Origin: a virus
IMG/VR virus record: IMGVR_UViG_3300030329_003889
Location: 1-36,575 of that record
Direction: 5' to 3' (one strand)
Length of the DNA stretch: 36,575 nucleotides
The position numbers and the translations under genes were made by a program. Numbering within the stretch: the stretch's first letter is position 1; each line of letters starts with the position of its first letter. Of the stretch, positions 1-9,650 are shown in pieces. Below the pieces are notes generated by a model. It searched no databases, was not told the DNA's origin, and saw nothing but the letters and a program-made list of their open reading frames with translations.

Positions 1-2
1 AT

Positions 3-3000
3 TCAACTGGGAGCGGCAAGCTTTTTGGAGAGATCTTGGAAGCCATGCCTCTTAGAAACGTTGACCCGAAAGTTGTGCTCTTGTTGAGCAATCTTCAACA
101 ACTTGCAAAATTATCAAAAAAATCAATTAACCAAGAAGAGGGTTGTGTCAATTCTTATGTTGCTTTAAGTAAAAGTATACAAAATGCCTCAAAGCTGCTA
201 TCGTCAACAGAGGCCATGTCCGCTGAAGATCTTAAGGCAGGGCAAGAGGTAGAATTAGACGACGGACTTAAGTCTAACCCACCAGATCTAATACAGTTTT
301 CAAAAAGATATATCGAGTATCCAAAAAATGTAGACGGTGGCCGCATACTGCCATTTGGCGTAAATCAGGACACCTACACCCCGGTGACTTCGAAGTTACA
401 GGAGGGTCTCTCAGACAATCAAAAAGCGGAACTTATTAACAAAGCTCGTAATCAGCAACCGAAGCCTAGGTTTAAAGAGGCAATAAAAGAGGTTCTCACA
501 CCACAGGGTATTGAACTTAAAAGGCGCGCAACAAGCATTGAGGTGTCTGGGGTAAACTTTTTTAATGAAGCTGGGGATTTTGAGTTAGACTTTGACGCTA
601 AAAATTTAATGGCAAGAAGAAACAGGTCATTCGCAGATCAAATTGGAGATGAGATATTTAAAGTAACTCCTCGAACGCCTGCAAAAATAAGAAATATTGA
701 CGACGCTTATAAATTCTTTTTATCAAAACTCGATTTGTCAACAATCGCACGCGAAGCACTTAAGTGTACTTTTCTGAAATATTCGATTGATGACGTTATA
801 GAATATATGTGTGACGCACTTTTAGATAATTTCTTCGCCGCGTTTGGAACAAACACTGAAGAGGTTATTGATTTTATCGACAATGTAAAAACTAAACAAT
901 ATAAGTTTGGTGACGTCGACTTAACATTTTCAGTGCAAGCCGCTTTAAAAGACATAGAAACACAATTCAGCAAATGGGCAGTAGAACAAAACACCACATT
1001 GCACCAAAATATAGCAGGCGAAGAAGTTGAGAATGCTCAAGACTTAAGTAAGCCTCCGCCCATTGGATCGGAGTCGTTTTATTCAACTATTTCCGATGGT
1101 TTTGACGGGTCTACAAAGCGAGCCCTATGTGAACTTTTAATTTCTGGCGGTGTTGCACTAACGAACGCATTGATCAAAATATATAGTGAAGCTTCAACGC
1201 CTTCTCTTGAAGAGAGAACACGACCGAAAGCAGAACTTGAGTTAAAAAAATGCAAGGAAGACTTAAGTTTTAATATACCGGACAATCTTCCAAGTTTTAG
1301 TAGGATTCTCAGTGATATCACAGCCCAGATAGAGAGAATTTTAAGAGATTATGCTGAACAATTTATTATAACTCCATTAAGAGAAGCTTTGTTAAACATA
1401 CTTTCTTGTGGAGAGGAGGAAGAGGGTATCAACGCTGATGAACTCGACTTATCCGGACTGTTTGGAGGTCTAGATACAGAACCTTCAGTAAATGCTCTTT
1501 TGAAAGCTTATATATCAGACGTATTTTCTTCTCTAAACACAGCCGCGATTTGTTCGCTGCTTGAGGGCGTTCCAAACAGTAAAACAATTGGTGTGTGCTT
1601 GTTTGTTGCAAAAGCTGAGAAATATAAAGTAGAAGAATTACAAAAATTAATAAGAACTCAGAATCAGATTATTTCTTTATTTAAGAAACTCGGAACACCA
1701 GAGAATCTTAAAGCTTGCGAGAGAGTTCGACAGGTATTAGAGACGGCTGATTTGTGTAATGATTATAGCAAGGTCAACGAAGATTTAACAAGAATTCTTA
1801 AAAGCCTTGGCCTGACTAACGAAGAAATACAAGAACAATTAAAAACAGCTAAGGGTGTTAATAGAGGCAACGTAAAGGGTATTATTAATTCTATATTCGG
1901 TAACCCAAATAATTTAATATCACCCTCACAAGTATCTGAAATCGTTTCAAAATCAGCAGGATTTAAGAAAGTTGGAAACAAAGCATTGGATCTTGTGATG
2001 GATCCGATCCAAGACAGCATGGAAGCGTCAGACTTTGATTCATTTAAAGAGGGTTATATCCGCGCCGCCATAAGGCAAGAACTAGATTCACTTCAAGGCG
2101 ACATCGACGTTGATAGTACACCAAAGGGCGAATTCGCCAAAAAAGCCACGAAGGACCCATACGAAGCAACAAATGATTCTACACTAATCGGCCTCTATGA
2201 TCCAGAAAATCCAGAAGAAAATACAGGATCAGACTTAATTATCTCCAACACAAATGCGAAGTTGAATATCGGTGATTTTGAATATTCAGAATCCAACCTT
2301 TTTGGTGATAATGCAAGAGCAGCCCGAATTGTTAAAGAATTATCAGACATAGAAAGTCTATTTTCGGTAGGTTATGCTTCCATTCCTGCTGAGATTTCAG
2401 CATTTTTGGGAGAACAGAGTAAACTAAAAGATATACTTGAGAGGGCAAACGAGAACATTCAAAGAATCATAGCTAAAGATTTACCGGAAGATAGTGAAAA
2501 CTCGACGGTTCCGGGGTTACTGGCCACACCTTATTCAGATTTTATATTAAATTTAGAAGAATTAAAGTCTGTAATAGCGACTCTTAGTGCTCAAAATTAT
2601 TCTGATTTAGCTGAGTCGGAGGAGATACCTCCAACTCACTTGTATGACGCTGTTTATGAAGGAATGGTTGTGCTGTATACAAGAATATTCTTGATACAGC
2701 TTACAATGAATAGTCTCTATTTGTACGATGTTTTCAGTCCAGAATATATAATGGACACCAAGATGACTAGAGACTATATTCGTGAGATTATGTACCCGTC
2801 TCTCGGGTTTGAGTTTAGTAAAATAAAATCACAATTGGGTAAAATATCAAAGACTTACCTCAAAGATAAATCAGACGTTAATGTGAACTACAAGGCTTCT
2901 TTAAATAGATTAAATGATTTTGCTGCTGAGTTATTTGGAAAGGTCGAAAAAATGATTTGCGGAGAAGAAGATCAGAAAAAACTAGCACTTCCAACATCAT

Positions 3001-5726
3001 TTGAAAATTCTAATAAGCTTTTCAAGCACTTAGATATCGGTGACGCCATGATTTACAATGGGTTATTAAATGAAAATGAATTATTTTTTGAAAATTATGC
3101 AACATTCGACAAGATTAGGACGGACAGACTGTCGGCTAAACAAATAGAAGATTTAACTTTCATGGGAGTATTAAACATCGACCAGACAATCAAACAAGCT
3201 GTGAGTGAAAAAGAACTGTTTCAAATTTACAAAATTTTGTTTGATGGTACCGACGTTAACAGTTTTAAAAGAACCAACTTGCTGCCAATCGGCTTCTATG
3301 TAAAAAATGCAGAAGACGCAGAATTTACAACAATTGTTGAGGGAAGAGACAATCAAGCCACTCTGAATTATTCCCCTAATTACCAGTCATATAAAATGAT
3401 GCATGGGTTTGTTGCACAAAAATACTTTAAGACAGCGATTAGACAATTTGCAAATGGTCCAGTTCAAGAAAAGAATTACGACGACGAGTCGTCTTGGCCG
3501 CAAGAATGGTGGGATTCTGGCTCGGGTACTCAAGCACTACAAGAAGCGCAGTCGATCTACGACAATCAACTGGAAGCAACTCAGATTCTGACTGAAACCT
3601 TTATCTCAAATATACCCGATCCATTGGTAAACCAGTTTGGTACAGGGTTGAGTTCAAAGGGGTTCAATAGGGAGCAAGTCATTGAGAATATTAAAAATTA
3701 TAAAATACCTTTAAGTGATTATGCTCTTCCTTCTGATTTCGGAGTAGACATGGCTGCATTTGCAATTACGTGGGAAGGGGTTATAGAAACTCTGAATAGC
3801 AAGAAAGCTACACTCGATGCGTTATCAGCGGAAGAAGAGATTGACCCCAGCATTAGAAACGTTTTCCAAGATATCCAAGCTGAGTTTTTGCCTGGAGTAA
3901 AAACAGATCCGGATTTGGAGTATGTGCTAGTTAGCACGCTAAAAGACGAAGACCATGTGTTTGAAACAAGTGGCCCTTATAGAAAAAAGTTTGAAGAATA
4001 TTATCTGCATGAAGAAGCAGCCGGAGACGGCGTAGTGACTGACGCCTCATATGCTTCCCCCGCGAACGACGGCTGGGACAGCGGTATTCAACCAAAGGAC
4101 GACAAGATCAAAGATATGTTCTTTCCAAATTATTATAGAGACTCTGGCGGCCTCGTAGCTGTATTCAATGACGAAGATTACTCCCAGGATGCAGACTTGA
4201 TATTAGAAGGATCAATTAATGCAAATGAAGAGGCAATGACAGCTAATCCGGTTTACGTTGAAGACTATACTAATAATTTCTTTTATTTTGCTGCGGACAC
4301 TAACAGTAATATAACAAACTCAGACTATAGAGAAAGTTTGTTACCAGACAAGCCAAACCGCGCAGGAGTTTGCGGTAGAATGGTTGGCAAGTTTTATTTT
4401 GGTGAACCGCATCCCGCTGCTGTAAATTATTTTGATGAAGAACAATTTGAAACACAACCTTTAGAGCAGGGGGTCGAGAGAAAATTTAATTTGTTAACTA
4501 GAGACAAGTTTATAGAAAAGTTCAATTCATATCGAGAAACTGTTAATCCATTATATGAAGACTTGATTTCAACACTTAACAATTCTGGCAAAGGTTATAT
4601 TAACAAGCCAGACTCCAACATAGGCTTACCTAATAGTATTGTTAAATTACAGCCTTTAGCAGGGACCGATTATATAGAAGCTATAGATTCAGAAGGCAAT
4701 AAAAAGAACTTATACTTTAAGGAAATAACAATTAGAGTGCCTGTTAGATTAACCAGCGAAACGGGGGCTCCCGATGGAGATTGGTTCTCATCTGACGAAT
4801 ATACAAAAACTAAACAGGGTAAAACATACGAAGACGACGGTAACACTTTAGGTTTCATATACACGAAAACAATAAGTGTTGTTAGGGTATATTACGTTGA
4901 AAGTCAAAACGAGAACTTCTTGGACAGTTCTTCAGAGCCAGAATATTATTCAACAAAAAAGCCACTTATTAGTGAAAATGGACAAATTACAGAGCAAACA
5001 AGAATATGTCAAATATTTGATAATTTCAAGTACGGTTGCCGTTTAAGCCTTAACATTCAACCCGGAGAGAACGACGCCGAGAATGAATTAGTTTCATATT
5101 TGGAGCAGATGATAAATCTTGGAACAGTCAATTCTTTTCTTTATTATGCTCAAAAACAATACTTGAACATGGCTACTGGCCTCGTTCCCTTCTCACAGTT
5201 ATTTAATAATGCCGGATCCGATATATACCCAGATAATCCACAGTTGATTGGTTCCGAAGGCACCATCGTCACTGCTGCGTTTGGTACACCAAAGAAAACA
5301 GATTCTGTGGTAGTCTTACCACTGGTTAAATCAGAGATAAGTTTTGACGACATAAGAGACAACGAGAGTGGAAACTATATCATGAAGTCTGATAAAATAA
5401 AAGATATTTTCAAGAACTTCCCCTCTCACACTTCTCAGGCATTAACAAGCGCAGCACATGAGTTTGTTAGCATTGAGAAGCTTTATGGTACGATTATTGG
5501 AAATGATCTCTTTTGTGACATAAACAAAAATAAAAAACTAAGAGAATTTTTCAGGTGCGGAATGAAAATTCAAAACTTTATATCGTTCATAACATTGCAG
5601 ACGGACGCCAAAAGAGAAAGGATATATAATTTGTATGGAATTGAACCACAATTTAAGAGTACAAAAGATACTATCCAAAAAGTAACAGATATCATAATTA
5701 GAGATAGAGAAGGAGACGATATATAA
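3..5726 (+). CDS. Very large virion (baseplate/tail) protein of unknown fold, possibly 5'-partial
   Basis: A roughly 1,900-residue protein that I do not recognise by family. It reads as a mostly helical, charged, soluble protein with no signal peptide or membrane segment and no obvious repeat or catalytic motif. It ends in TAATG, shared with the gp25-like gene, so it is translationally coupled to a baseplate wedge gene; this and its size suggest a baseplate, tail or neck structural role (inference). The start is uncertain. The frame is open to the left edge, so the gene may begin outside the window. A TTG at 36 has a GGAG 5 nt upstream, and an ATG at 45 is also possible. The region around residues 400-1000 is Leu/Glu/Lys-rich and helix-like; the last third is more beta-like with many Asn/Asp/Tyr. 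A tape measure is possible but it lacks the long uniform coil expected. Confidence 0.75.
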   Translation, partial: STGSGKLFGEILEAMPLRNVDPKVVLLLSNLQQLAKLSKKSINQEEGCVNSYVALSKSIQNASKLLSSTEAMSAEDLKAGQEVELDDGLKSNPPDLIQFSKRYIEYPKNVDGGRILPFGVNQDTYTPVTSKLQEGLSDNQKAELINKARNQQPKPRFKEAIKEVLTPQGIELKRRATSIEVSGVNFFNEAGDFELDFDAKNLMARRNRSFADQIGDEIFKVTPRTPAKIRNIDDAYKFFLSKLDLSTIAREALKCTFLKYSIDDVIEYMCDALLDNFFAAFGTNTEEVIDFIDNVKTKQYKFGDVDLTFSVQAALKDIETQFSKWAVEQNTTLHQNIAGEEVENAQDLSKPPPIGSESFYSTISDGFDGSTKRALCELLISGGVALTNALIKIYSEASTPSLEERTRPKAELELKKCKEDLSFNIPDNLPSFSRILSDITAQIERILRDYAEQFIITPLREALLNILSCGEEEEGINADELDLSGLFGGLDTEPSVNALLKAYISDVFSSLNTAAICSLLEGVPNSKTIGVCLFVAKAEKYKVEELQKLIRTQNQIISLFKKLGTPENLKACERVRQVLETADLCNDYSKVNEDLTRILKSLGLTNEEIQEQLKTAKGVNRGNVKGIINSIFGNPNNLISPSQVSEIVSKSAGFKKVGNKALDLVMDPIQDSMEASDFDSFKEGYIRAAIRQELDSLQGDIDVDSTPKGEFAKKATKDPYEATNDSTLIGLYDPENPEENTGSDLIISNTNAKLNIGDFEYSESNLFGDNARAARIVKELSDIESLFSVGYASIPAEISAFLGEQSKLKDILERANENIQRIIAKDLPEDSENSTVPGLLATPYSDFILNLEELKSVIATLSAQNYSDLAESEEIPPTHLYDAVYEGMVVLYTRIFLIQLTMNSLYLYDVFSPEYIMDTKMTRDYIREIMYPSLGFEFSKIKSQLGKISKTYLKDKSDVNVNYKASLNRLNDFAAELFGKVEKMICGEEDQKKLALPTSFENSNKLFKHLDIGDAMIYNGLLNENELFFENYATFDKIRTDRLSAKQIEDLTFMGVLNIDQTIKQAVSEKELFQIYKILFDGTDVNSFKRTNLLPIGFYVKNAEDAEFTTIVEGRDNQATLNYSPNYQSYKMMHGFVAQKYFKTAIRQFANGPVQEKNYDDESSWPQEWWDSGSGTQALQEAQSIYDNQLEATQILTETFISNIPDPLVNQFGTGLSSKGFNREQVIENIKNYKIPLSDYALPSDFGVDMAAFAITWEGVIETLNSKKATLDALSAEEEIDPSIRNVFQDIQAEFLPGVKTDPDLEYVLVSTLKDEDHVFETSGPYRKKFEEYYLHEEAAGDGVVTDASYASPANDGWDSGIQPKDDKIKDMFFPNYYRDSGGLVAVFNDEDYSQDADLILEGSINANEEAMTANPVYVEDYTNNFFYFAADTNSNITNSDYRESLLPDKPNRAGVCGRMVGKFYFGEPHPAAVNYFDEEQFETQPLEQGVERKFNLLTRDKFIEKFNSYRETVNPLYEDLISTLNNSGKGYINKPDSNIGLPNSIVKLQPLAGTDYIEAIDSEGNKKNLYFKEITIRVPVRLTSETGAPDGDWFSSDEYTKTKQGKTYEDDGNTLGFIYTKTISVVRVYYVESQNENFLDSSSEPEYYSTKKPLISENGQITEQTRICQIFDNFKYGCRLSLNIQPGENDAENELVSYLEQMINLGTVNSFLYYAQKQYLNMATGLVPFSQLFNNAGSDIYPDNPQLIGSEGTIVTAAFGTPKKTDSVVVLPLVKSEISFDDIRDNESGNYIMKSDKIKDIFKNFPSHTSQALTSAAHEFVSIEKLYGTIIGNDLFCDINKNKKLREFFRCGMKIQNFISFITLQTDAKRERIYNLYGIEPQFKSTKDTIQKVTDIIIRDREGDDI

Positions 5727-6121
5727 TGGCCAGCGGAATATCAGTAAAATTACCATTAACACTTGATAAAAACGATGGTGCTTACACCATGAACAAAACA
5801 ATTGTGGAGAGCGTCAAACAAAATTTTAAAAATCTTTTGCTGACATCACCCGGCGAAAGAATAATGGACCCAAACTTTGGAGTAGGCTTAAGAAACTTGT
5901 TTTTTGAACTAAACGACAGCATTACTGCTGACGAAGTTAGATCTCTAATCTTGGAGCAGGTGTCCATTTATTTACCTTTTATAACAGTTTTAGAGATAAA
6001 TATTGTGAGTGGCGACAACGCCGACCCTTTAAGTCAGATAGGGATGAACACAATGTCAGTTAGAGTTGTGTACCATATACAACAGATCGGAGCTTCTGAT
6101 ACTCTGGACATAAAATTCTGA
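5726..6121 (+). CDS. gp25: gp25/GpW-like baseplate wedge protein
   Basis: A 131-residue protein of the T4 gp25 / P2 GpW family, the small lysozyme-like wedge subunit that contacts the end of the sheath and nucleates its assembly in contractile tails. The family hallmark is visible at residues 38-61: a Leu-rich turn, then SPGERIMDPNFGVGL, and an LFFE end. Length is normal for the family (about 130 aa). The ATG overlaps the stop of the upstream giant gene by one base (TAATG), and the gp6/J-like gene follows 38 nt later, the usual order in contractile tail clusters. Presence of this gene is the strongest argument that the tail is contractile. Confidence 0.93.
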   Translation: MASGISVKLPLTLDKNDGAYTMNKTIVESVKQNFKNLLLTSPGERIMDPNFGVGLRNLFFELNDSITADEVRSLILEQVSIYLPFITVLEINIVSGDNADPLSQIGMNTMSVRVVYHIQQIGASDTLDIKF

Positions 6122-6159
6122 TTTAACTAATTAATTTGTATTTGGAGACATAAAACCCC

Positions 6160-8004
6160 ATGGGCAGAAAAGACATTCCTATAAGATATACTAGTCGAGA
6201 TTTCGAAAGTATTAGAAACGATCTTGTCGATCACGTAAAAAGATATTATCCAGACAGCTTTAAAGACTTTAATGAGGCGACGTTCGGAGCCATGATGCTT
6301 GACGCCGTTGCATATATTGGAGACATTTTATCTTTTTATACAGACTACCAAGCAAACGAGTCGTTCTTTGAGACAGCTATTGAGTATGACAACGTTATAA
6401 AACAAGCACGCCAGTTGGGTTATAAGTTCAATTATAGTGCTTCTTCCACAGGTAAAGTCGACCTTTTTATTACAGTGCCAGCAAATGATAATGGTATAGG
6501 AATTGACGAAAATTACCTACCTCTACTGAGAAAAGGTACAACGATGACAGCCGGTGCCAACACATTTACGTTGGTAGAGGACGTAGACTTCAGCGATACC
6601 GACGCCATTGACGTCGCCGTTGCGAGTGTCAACTCCTCAACAGGCGTTCCCGAGAATTATGCCGTTAGAGCCACAGGTCGAGTGATTTCTGGAGAATTAA
6701 ACAGTGTCACTTCTGCGGTCGGTGATTTTAAAAAGTTTTTAAAAGTAGAGATTGCCGATAGAAACGTTACAGAAATTGTTTCTGTTATGGACTCTGAAGG
6801 TCACGAATACATGGAGGTAGAGAACCTCGCACAGAATGTGGTATATAAAGCAATTAAGAGTCAGAGGTCGGATAAGAATCTTGCACCTTTCCTTTTGAAG
6901 CCATATATCGCCTCTAGACGATACACTGTTGAGAGAACTAGAACTTCAACAATAATCCAATTTGGGCACGGTACAGATACAGAAATTAAAAACCCAACAG
7001 TTGCGGATCCAAGTGACGTTGTGTTGGATGTCAATGGCAGAGATTATGTCTCTGATCCGTCCTTCGACCCAGCGCGCCTCAACAAGACGGACAAGTTCGG
7101 TATAGCCCCTTCGAATACTACTTTATCAATTAGTTATAGGGTGAACAGTTCCGACGACGTAAATGCATCTGCCGGAGCAATCAATCAGGTTGACAATCCA
7201 ATCTTCCAGTTTAACGAAGACTTAGACCTCGATGGTGACAAAACGACAACAATTATTAATAGTATCGAAGTTACTAACGAGGATCCAATTGTTGGTGACG
7301 TTTCGGCACCGACCATTGAAGAATTAAAAATTCTAGCAAAAAACTATTTTGCAACCCAAAACAGGGCGGTAACAAAGCAAGATTATGTTAGTATTGCATA
7401 CGCAATGCCAAGTAAATTTGGCTCTATTAAGAGAGTCAGTGTAATACAAGATACAGATTCTTTTAAAAGAAACTTGAATTTATATGTTTTGGCAGAGGAT
7501 ACCGCAGGCGCGCTAACCTTAGCAACCGACACAATAAAAGAAAACTTAAAAACTTGGTTAAATAATTATAAAATGGTTAACGATACTATTGACTTGCTCG
7601 ACGCGAACATAGTTAATATTGGGATCAACTTCTCTGTAATCGGAGAAAGAAACGTAAATGTTCTTGATCTTCTTATTGAATGTAAGAGAAGATTATCAGA
7701 ATTATACACACAAAAATTCAACATTGGTGAACCATTGAACATAGCAGAGATATACCAGACCCTGAATCGAGTTGAGGGCGTGGTTGACACCACTGACGTC
7801 ACAGTGAATCAAAAAACAGGAACTGATTATTCAAATATATTTTATGATGTCGAAGAGAATCTTTCGACGGATGGAAGAATGTTGCTAGTACCAAATGACA
7901 CAATATTGGAAATTAAATTTATCAATTCAGATATTACAGGACAAATCATAGGAACCTTGAATCAAGATTCCTCCTCCTCTTCCACTGGCACAGGGGCATA
8001 CTAA
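6160..8004 (+). CDS. gp6: gp6/GpJ-like baseplate wedge protein (Baseplate_J family)
   Basis: A 614-residue protein, close in length to T4 gp6 (about 660 aa). The N-terminus (residues 8-100) has the typical layout: RYTSRDFESI, then MMLDAVAYIGDILSFYTDYQ, then the LGYK turn. Residues about 385-430 hold the J-domain signature, with NRAVTKQDYVSIAYA preceding a strand that starts KFGSIKRVSV. In T4, gp6 dimers form the inner iris of the baseplate and bind gp7 and gp25. The gene follows gp25 with a 38-nt gap containing TTTGGAG about 12 nt before ATG, a slightly long spacing. The C-terminal tail is a Ser/Thr-rich, flexible-looking stretch that overlaps no other gene; the next start lies 2 nt after the stop. 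Confidence 0.92.
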   Translation: MGRKDIPIRYTSRDFESIRNDLVDHVKRYYPDSFKDFNEATFGAMMLDAVAYIGDILSFYTDYQANESFFETAIEYDNVIKQARQLGYKFNYSASSTGKVDLFITVPANDNGIGIDENYLPLLRKGTTMTAGANTFTLVEDVDFSDTDAIDVAVASVNSSTGVPENYAVRATGRVISGELNSVTSAVGDFKKFLKVEIADRNVTEIVSVMDSEGHEYMEVENLAQNVVYKAIKSQRSDKNLAPFLLKPYIASRRYTVERTRTSTIIQFGHGTDTEIKNPTVADPSDVVLDVNGRDYVSDPSFDPARLNKTDKFGIAPSNTTLSISYRVNSSDDVNASAGAINQVDNPIFQFNEDLDLDGDKTTTIINSIEVTNEDPIVGDVSAPTIEELKILAKNYFATQNRAVTKQDYVSIAYAMPSKFGSIKRVSVIQDTDSFKRNLNLYVLAEDTAGALTLATDTIKENLKTWLNNYKMVNDTIDLLDANIVNIGINFSVIGERNVNVLDLLIECKRRLSELYTQKFNIGEPLNIAEIYQTLNRVEGVVDTTDVTVNQKTGTDYSNIFYDVEENLSTDGRMLLVPNDTILEIKFINSDITGQIIGTLNQDSSSSSTGTGAY

Positions 8005-8006
8005 AA

Positions 8007-9650
8007 ATGACAATAAAAAGATACATAGCAAACGCTGACAATACAATTACTAATGCTTTTAAGCCCAATCTCTCCACTCGCGGCACAGGCTCGAACATGG
8101 GGTTGGCGGATTCATTGGAGATTTTTTCAATCTATGGTCAAGCTTCTAGTAGTGCTGAACAATATTCGCAAGAACTATCAAGAGTGTTGGTTCAGTTCCC
8201 AGTTGATGAGATAGCCGCAGACAGGACAAATGGTGATATACCGGCTAGTGGAAGTGTATCTTTTTACTTAAGATTATATAATGCGGAGCACCCGTTTACG
8301 CTTCCCTCAAATTTTGATCTATGTGTTCATCCAATAAGGCAAGTATGGGCCGAAGGCCGTGGCCTGGACATGGATGAATACTCCGATCTAACATATGACG
8401 GCACTGGCTCTAATTGGCTTCGTGCATCATCCGGCTCAGGGGGCGTTGTAAGTTGGACCTCCCCTGGTGGTTATTACTTCGGTGAGGACGCTCCGGCAAC
8501 CACCCACACTGTCAATTTCCAAAAGGGAACTGAGGATTTAGAACTTGATATTTCGGAATTAGTGGAACAATGGATAAAGGGCTCTTCAGGAGGCGGAAAA
8601 GCTAATTATGGAGTTATCGTTAAATTAACAGGCTCATTAGAAGGTTATTCTGCCACAACCGGTGACGACAACATTATCACGAACACTACAGGATCAAGAG
8701 AGTCTTATTATACCAAAAAGTTTTATGCTAGAGGCAGCGAGCACTTCTTTAAAAGACCTTGTATTGAGGCTAGATATGACGAATCAAACAAGGACGATAG
8801 AGGAAACTTTTATTACAGCAGTTCTCTAGCTGATGGTGATTCAAACCTTAACACAATATATTTATACAACTACGTTCGAGGTAAGCTGGCAGACATTCCA
8901 GGCATTGCCACAGATTATAGTGGAAAAATTTACGTTTCATTCTTCTCAGGTAACTTAGATAATGACGCAATATCAGATACCCCAAAGCCGCTTCACTGTG
9001 TAACAACTACAGATTTTGTGTCGTCGGGTAACCCACATGTGGTTACGGGCGGATATGTGTCAACGGGAATTTATTCAGCATCTGTTGCTTTGACGTCAGC
9101 AGCCTCACCGCTGACTAGAATTTTTGATGTTTGGTGGACAGGAAGCCATTCACAACAATCTTCTATAACGTCGGGGGCCACCCGATTCACCACCGGAAGT
9201 TTCGCCCCAGAAACCTTATTAAGTTCACCAATATACGAAACTCCGGTTTATAGTAGCAAAATAACAAACTTAAAATCAGTCTATGGTCCGAAGGAAAAAA
9301 CAAGATTTAGACTCTTCATCCGTGAAGTTGGAGAAGATTACAATGTATTTTCTAAGGCCACAAATGAAGCACAAAATACAATTATTGAAGATGCTTATTA
9401 CAGAGTGTTTAGAGTTGCAGACGATTTTGAAATTATAAATTTTGGTACGGGATCTTCAGCCCCAGGAGCCTTTCAGGCAAAGACTGACTATACAAGACTC
9501 TCGTTTGACGTTTCTGGAAACTACTTTGATTTCGATACCTCTCTTTTAGAAAACGGTTACTCTTATGGAATAAAATTCGCATATTATGACGGCGAGACAT
9601 ATTTAGAACAGCCAGAAGTTTTTAAATTTAGGATCGAAGATAAGACATGA
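8007..9650 (+). CDS. Virion structural protein with DNRLRE-like carbohydrate-binding-type domain
   Basis: A 547-residue, beta-rich, Gly/Ser/Thr-rich protein. Residues about 28-215 resemble a DNRLRE-type jelly-roll module: an early ADSLEIF segment, an SRVLVQFPV strand, and DISELVEQWIKG followed by NYGVIVKL. This matches the family's 'L-DVT-xxV-xxW-xxG ... NxGxxL' pattern. These modules are found on secreted and surface proteins and are thought to bind polysaccharide. The C-terminal half is repetitive beta sequence without a recognised domain. It sits between the gp6/J gene and the 3,016-residue protein, overlapping the latter by ATGA, so it is probably a baseplate-associated decoration or receptor-contact protein (inference). 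The domain call rests on pattern memory, not a profile search. Confidence 0.75.
   Translation: MTIKRYIANADNTITNAFKPNLSTRGTGSNMGLADSLEIFSIYGQASSSAEQYSQELSRVLVQFPVDEIAADRTNGDIPASGSVSFYLRLYNAEHPFTLPSNFDLCVHPIRQVWAEGRGLDMDEYSDLTYDGTGSNWLRASSGSGGVVSWTSPGGYYFGEDAPATTHTVNFQKGTEDLELDISELVEQWIKGSSGGGKANYGVIVKLTGSLEGYSATTGDDNIITNTTGSRESYYTKKFYARGSEHFFKRPCIEARYDESNKDDRGNFYYSSSLADGDSNLNTIYLYNYVRGKLADIPGIATDYSGKIYVSFFSGNLDNDAISDTPKPLHCVTTTDFVSSGNPHVVTGGYVSTGIYSASVALTSAASPLTRIFDVWWTGSHSQQSSITSGATRFTTGSFAPETLLSSPIYETPVYSSKITNLKSVYGPKEKTRFRLFIREVGEDYNVFSKATNEAQNTIIEDAYYRVFRVADDFEIINFGTGSSAPGAFQAKTDYTRLSFDVSGNYFDFDTSLLENGYSYGIKFAYYDGETYLEQPEVFKFRIEDKT

Noticed and set aside
3-35. The first codons read STGSGKLFGE, which looks like part of a P-loop.
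   Set aside because: GSGK is not followed by Ser/Thr, no hydrophobic strand precedes it in the window, and no Walker B or other ATPase motif follows in the protein. It is not evidence for an ATPase.
1-87. Possible tail end of an upstream gene in another frame (stops at about 53-55 or 85-87).
   Set aside because: Only 17-28 codons are visible and no family signal can be read, so no gene was called.
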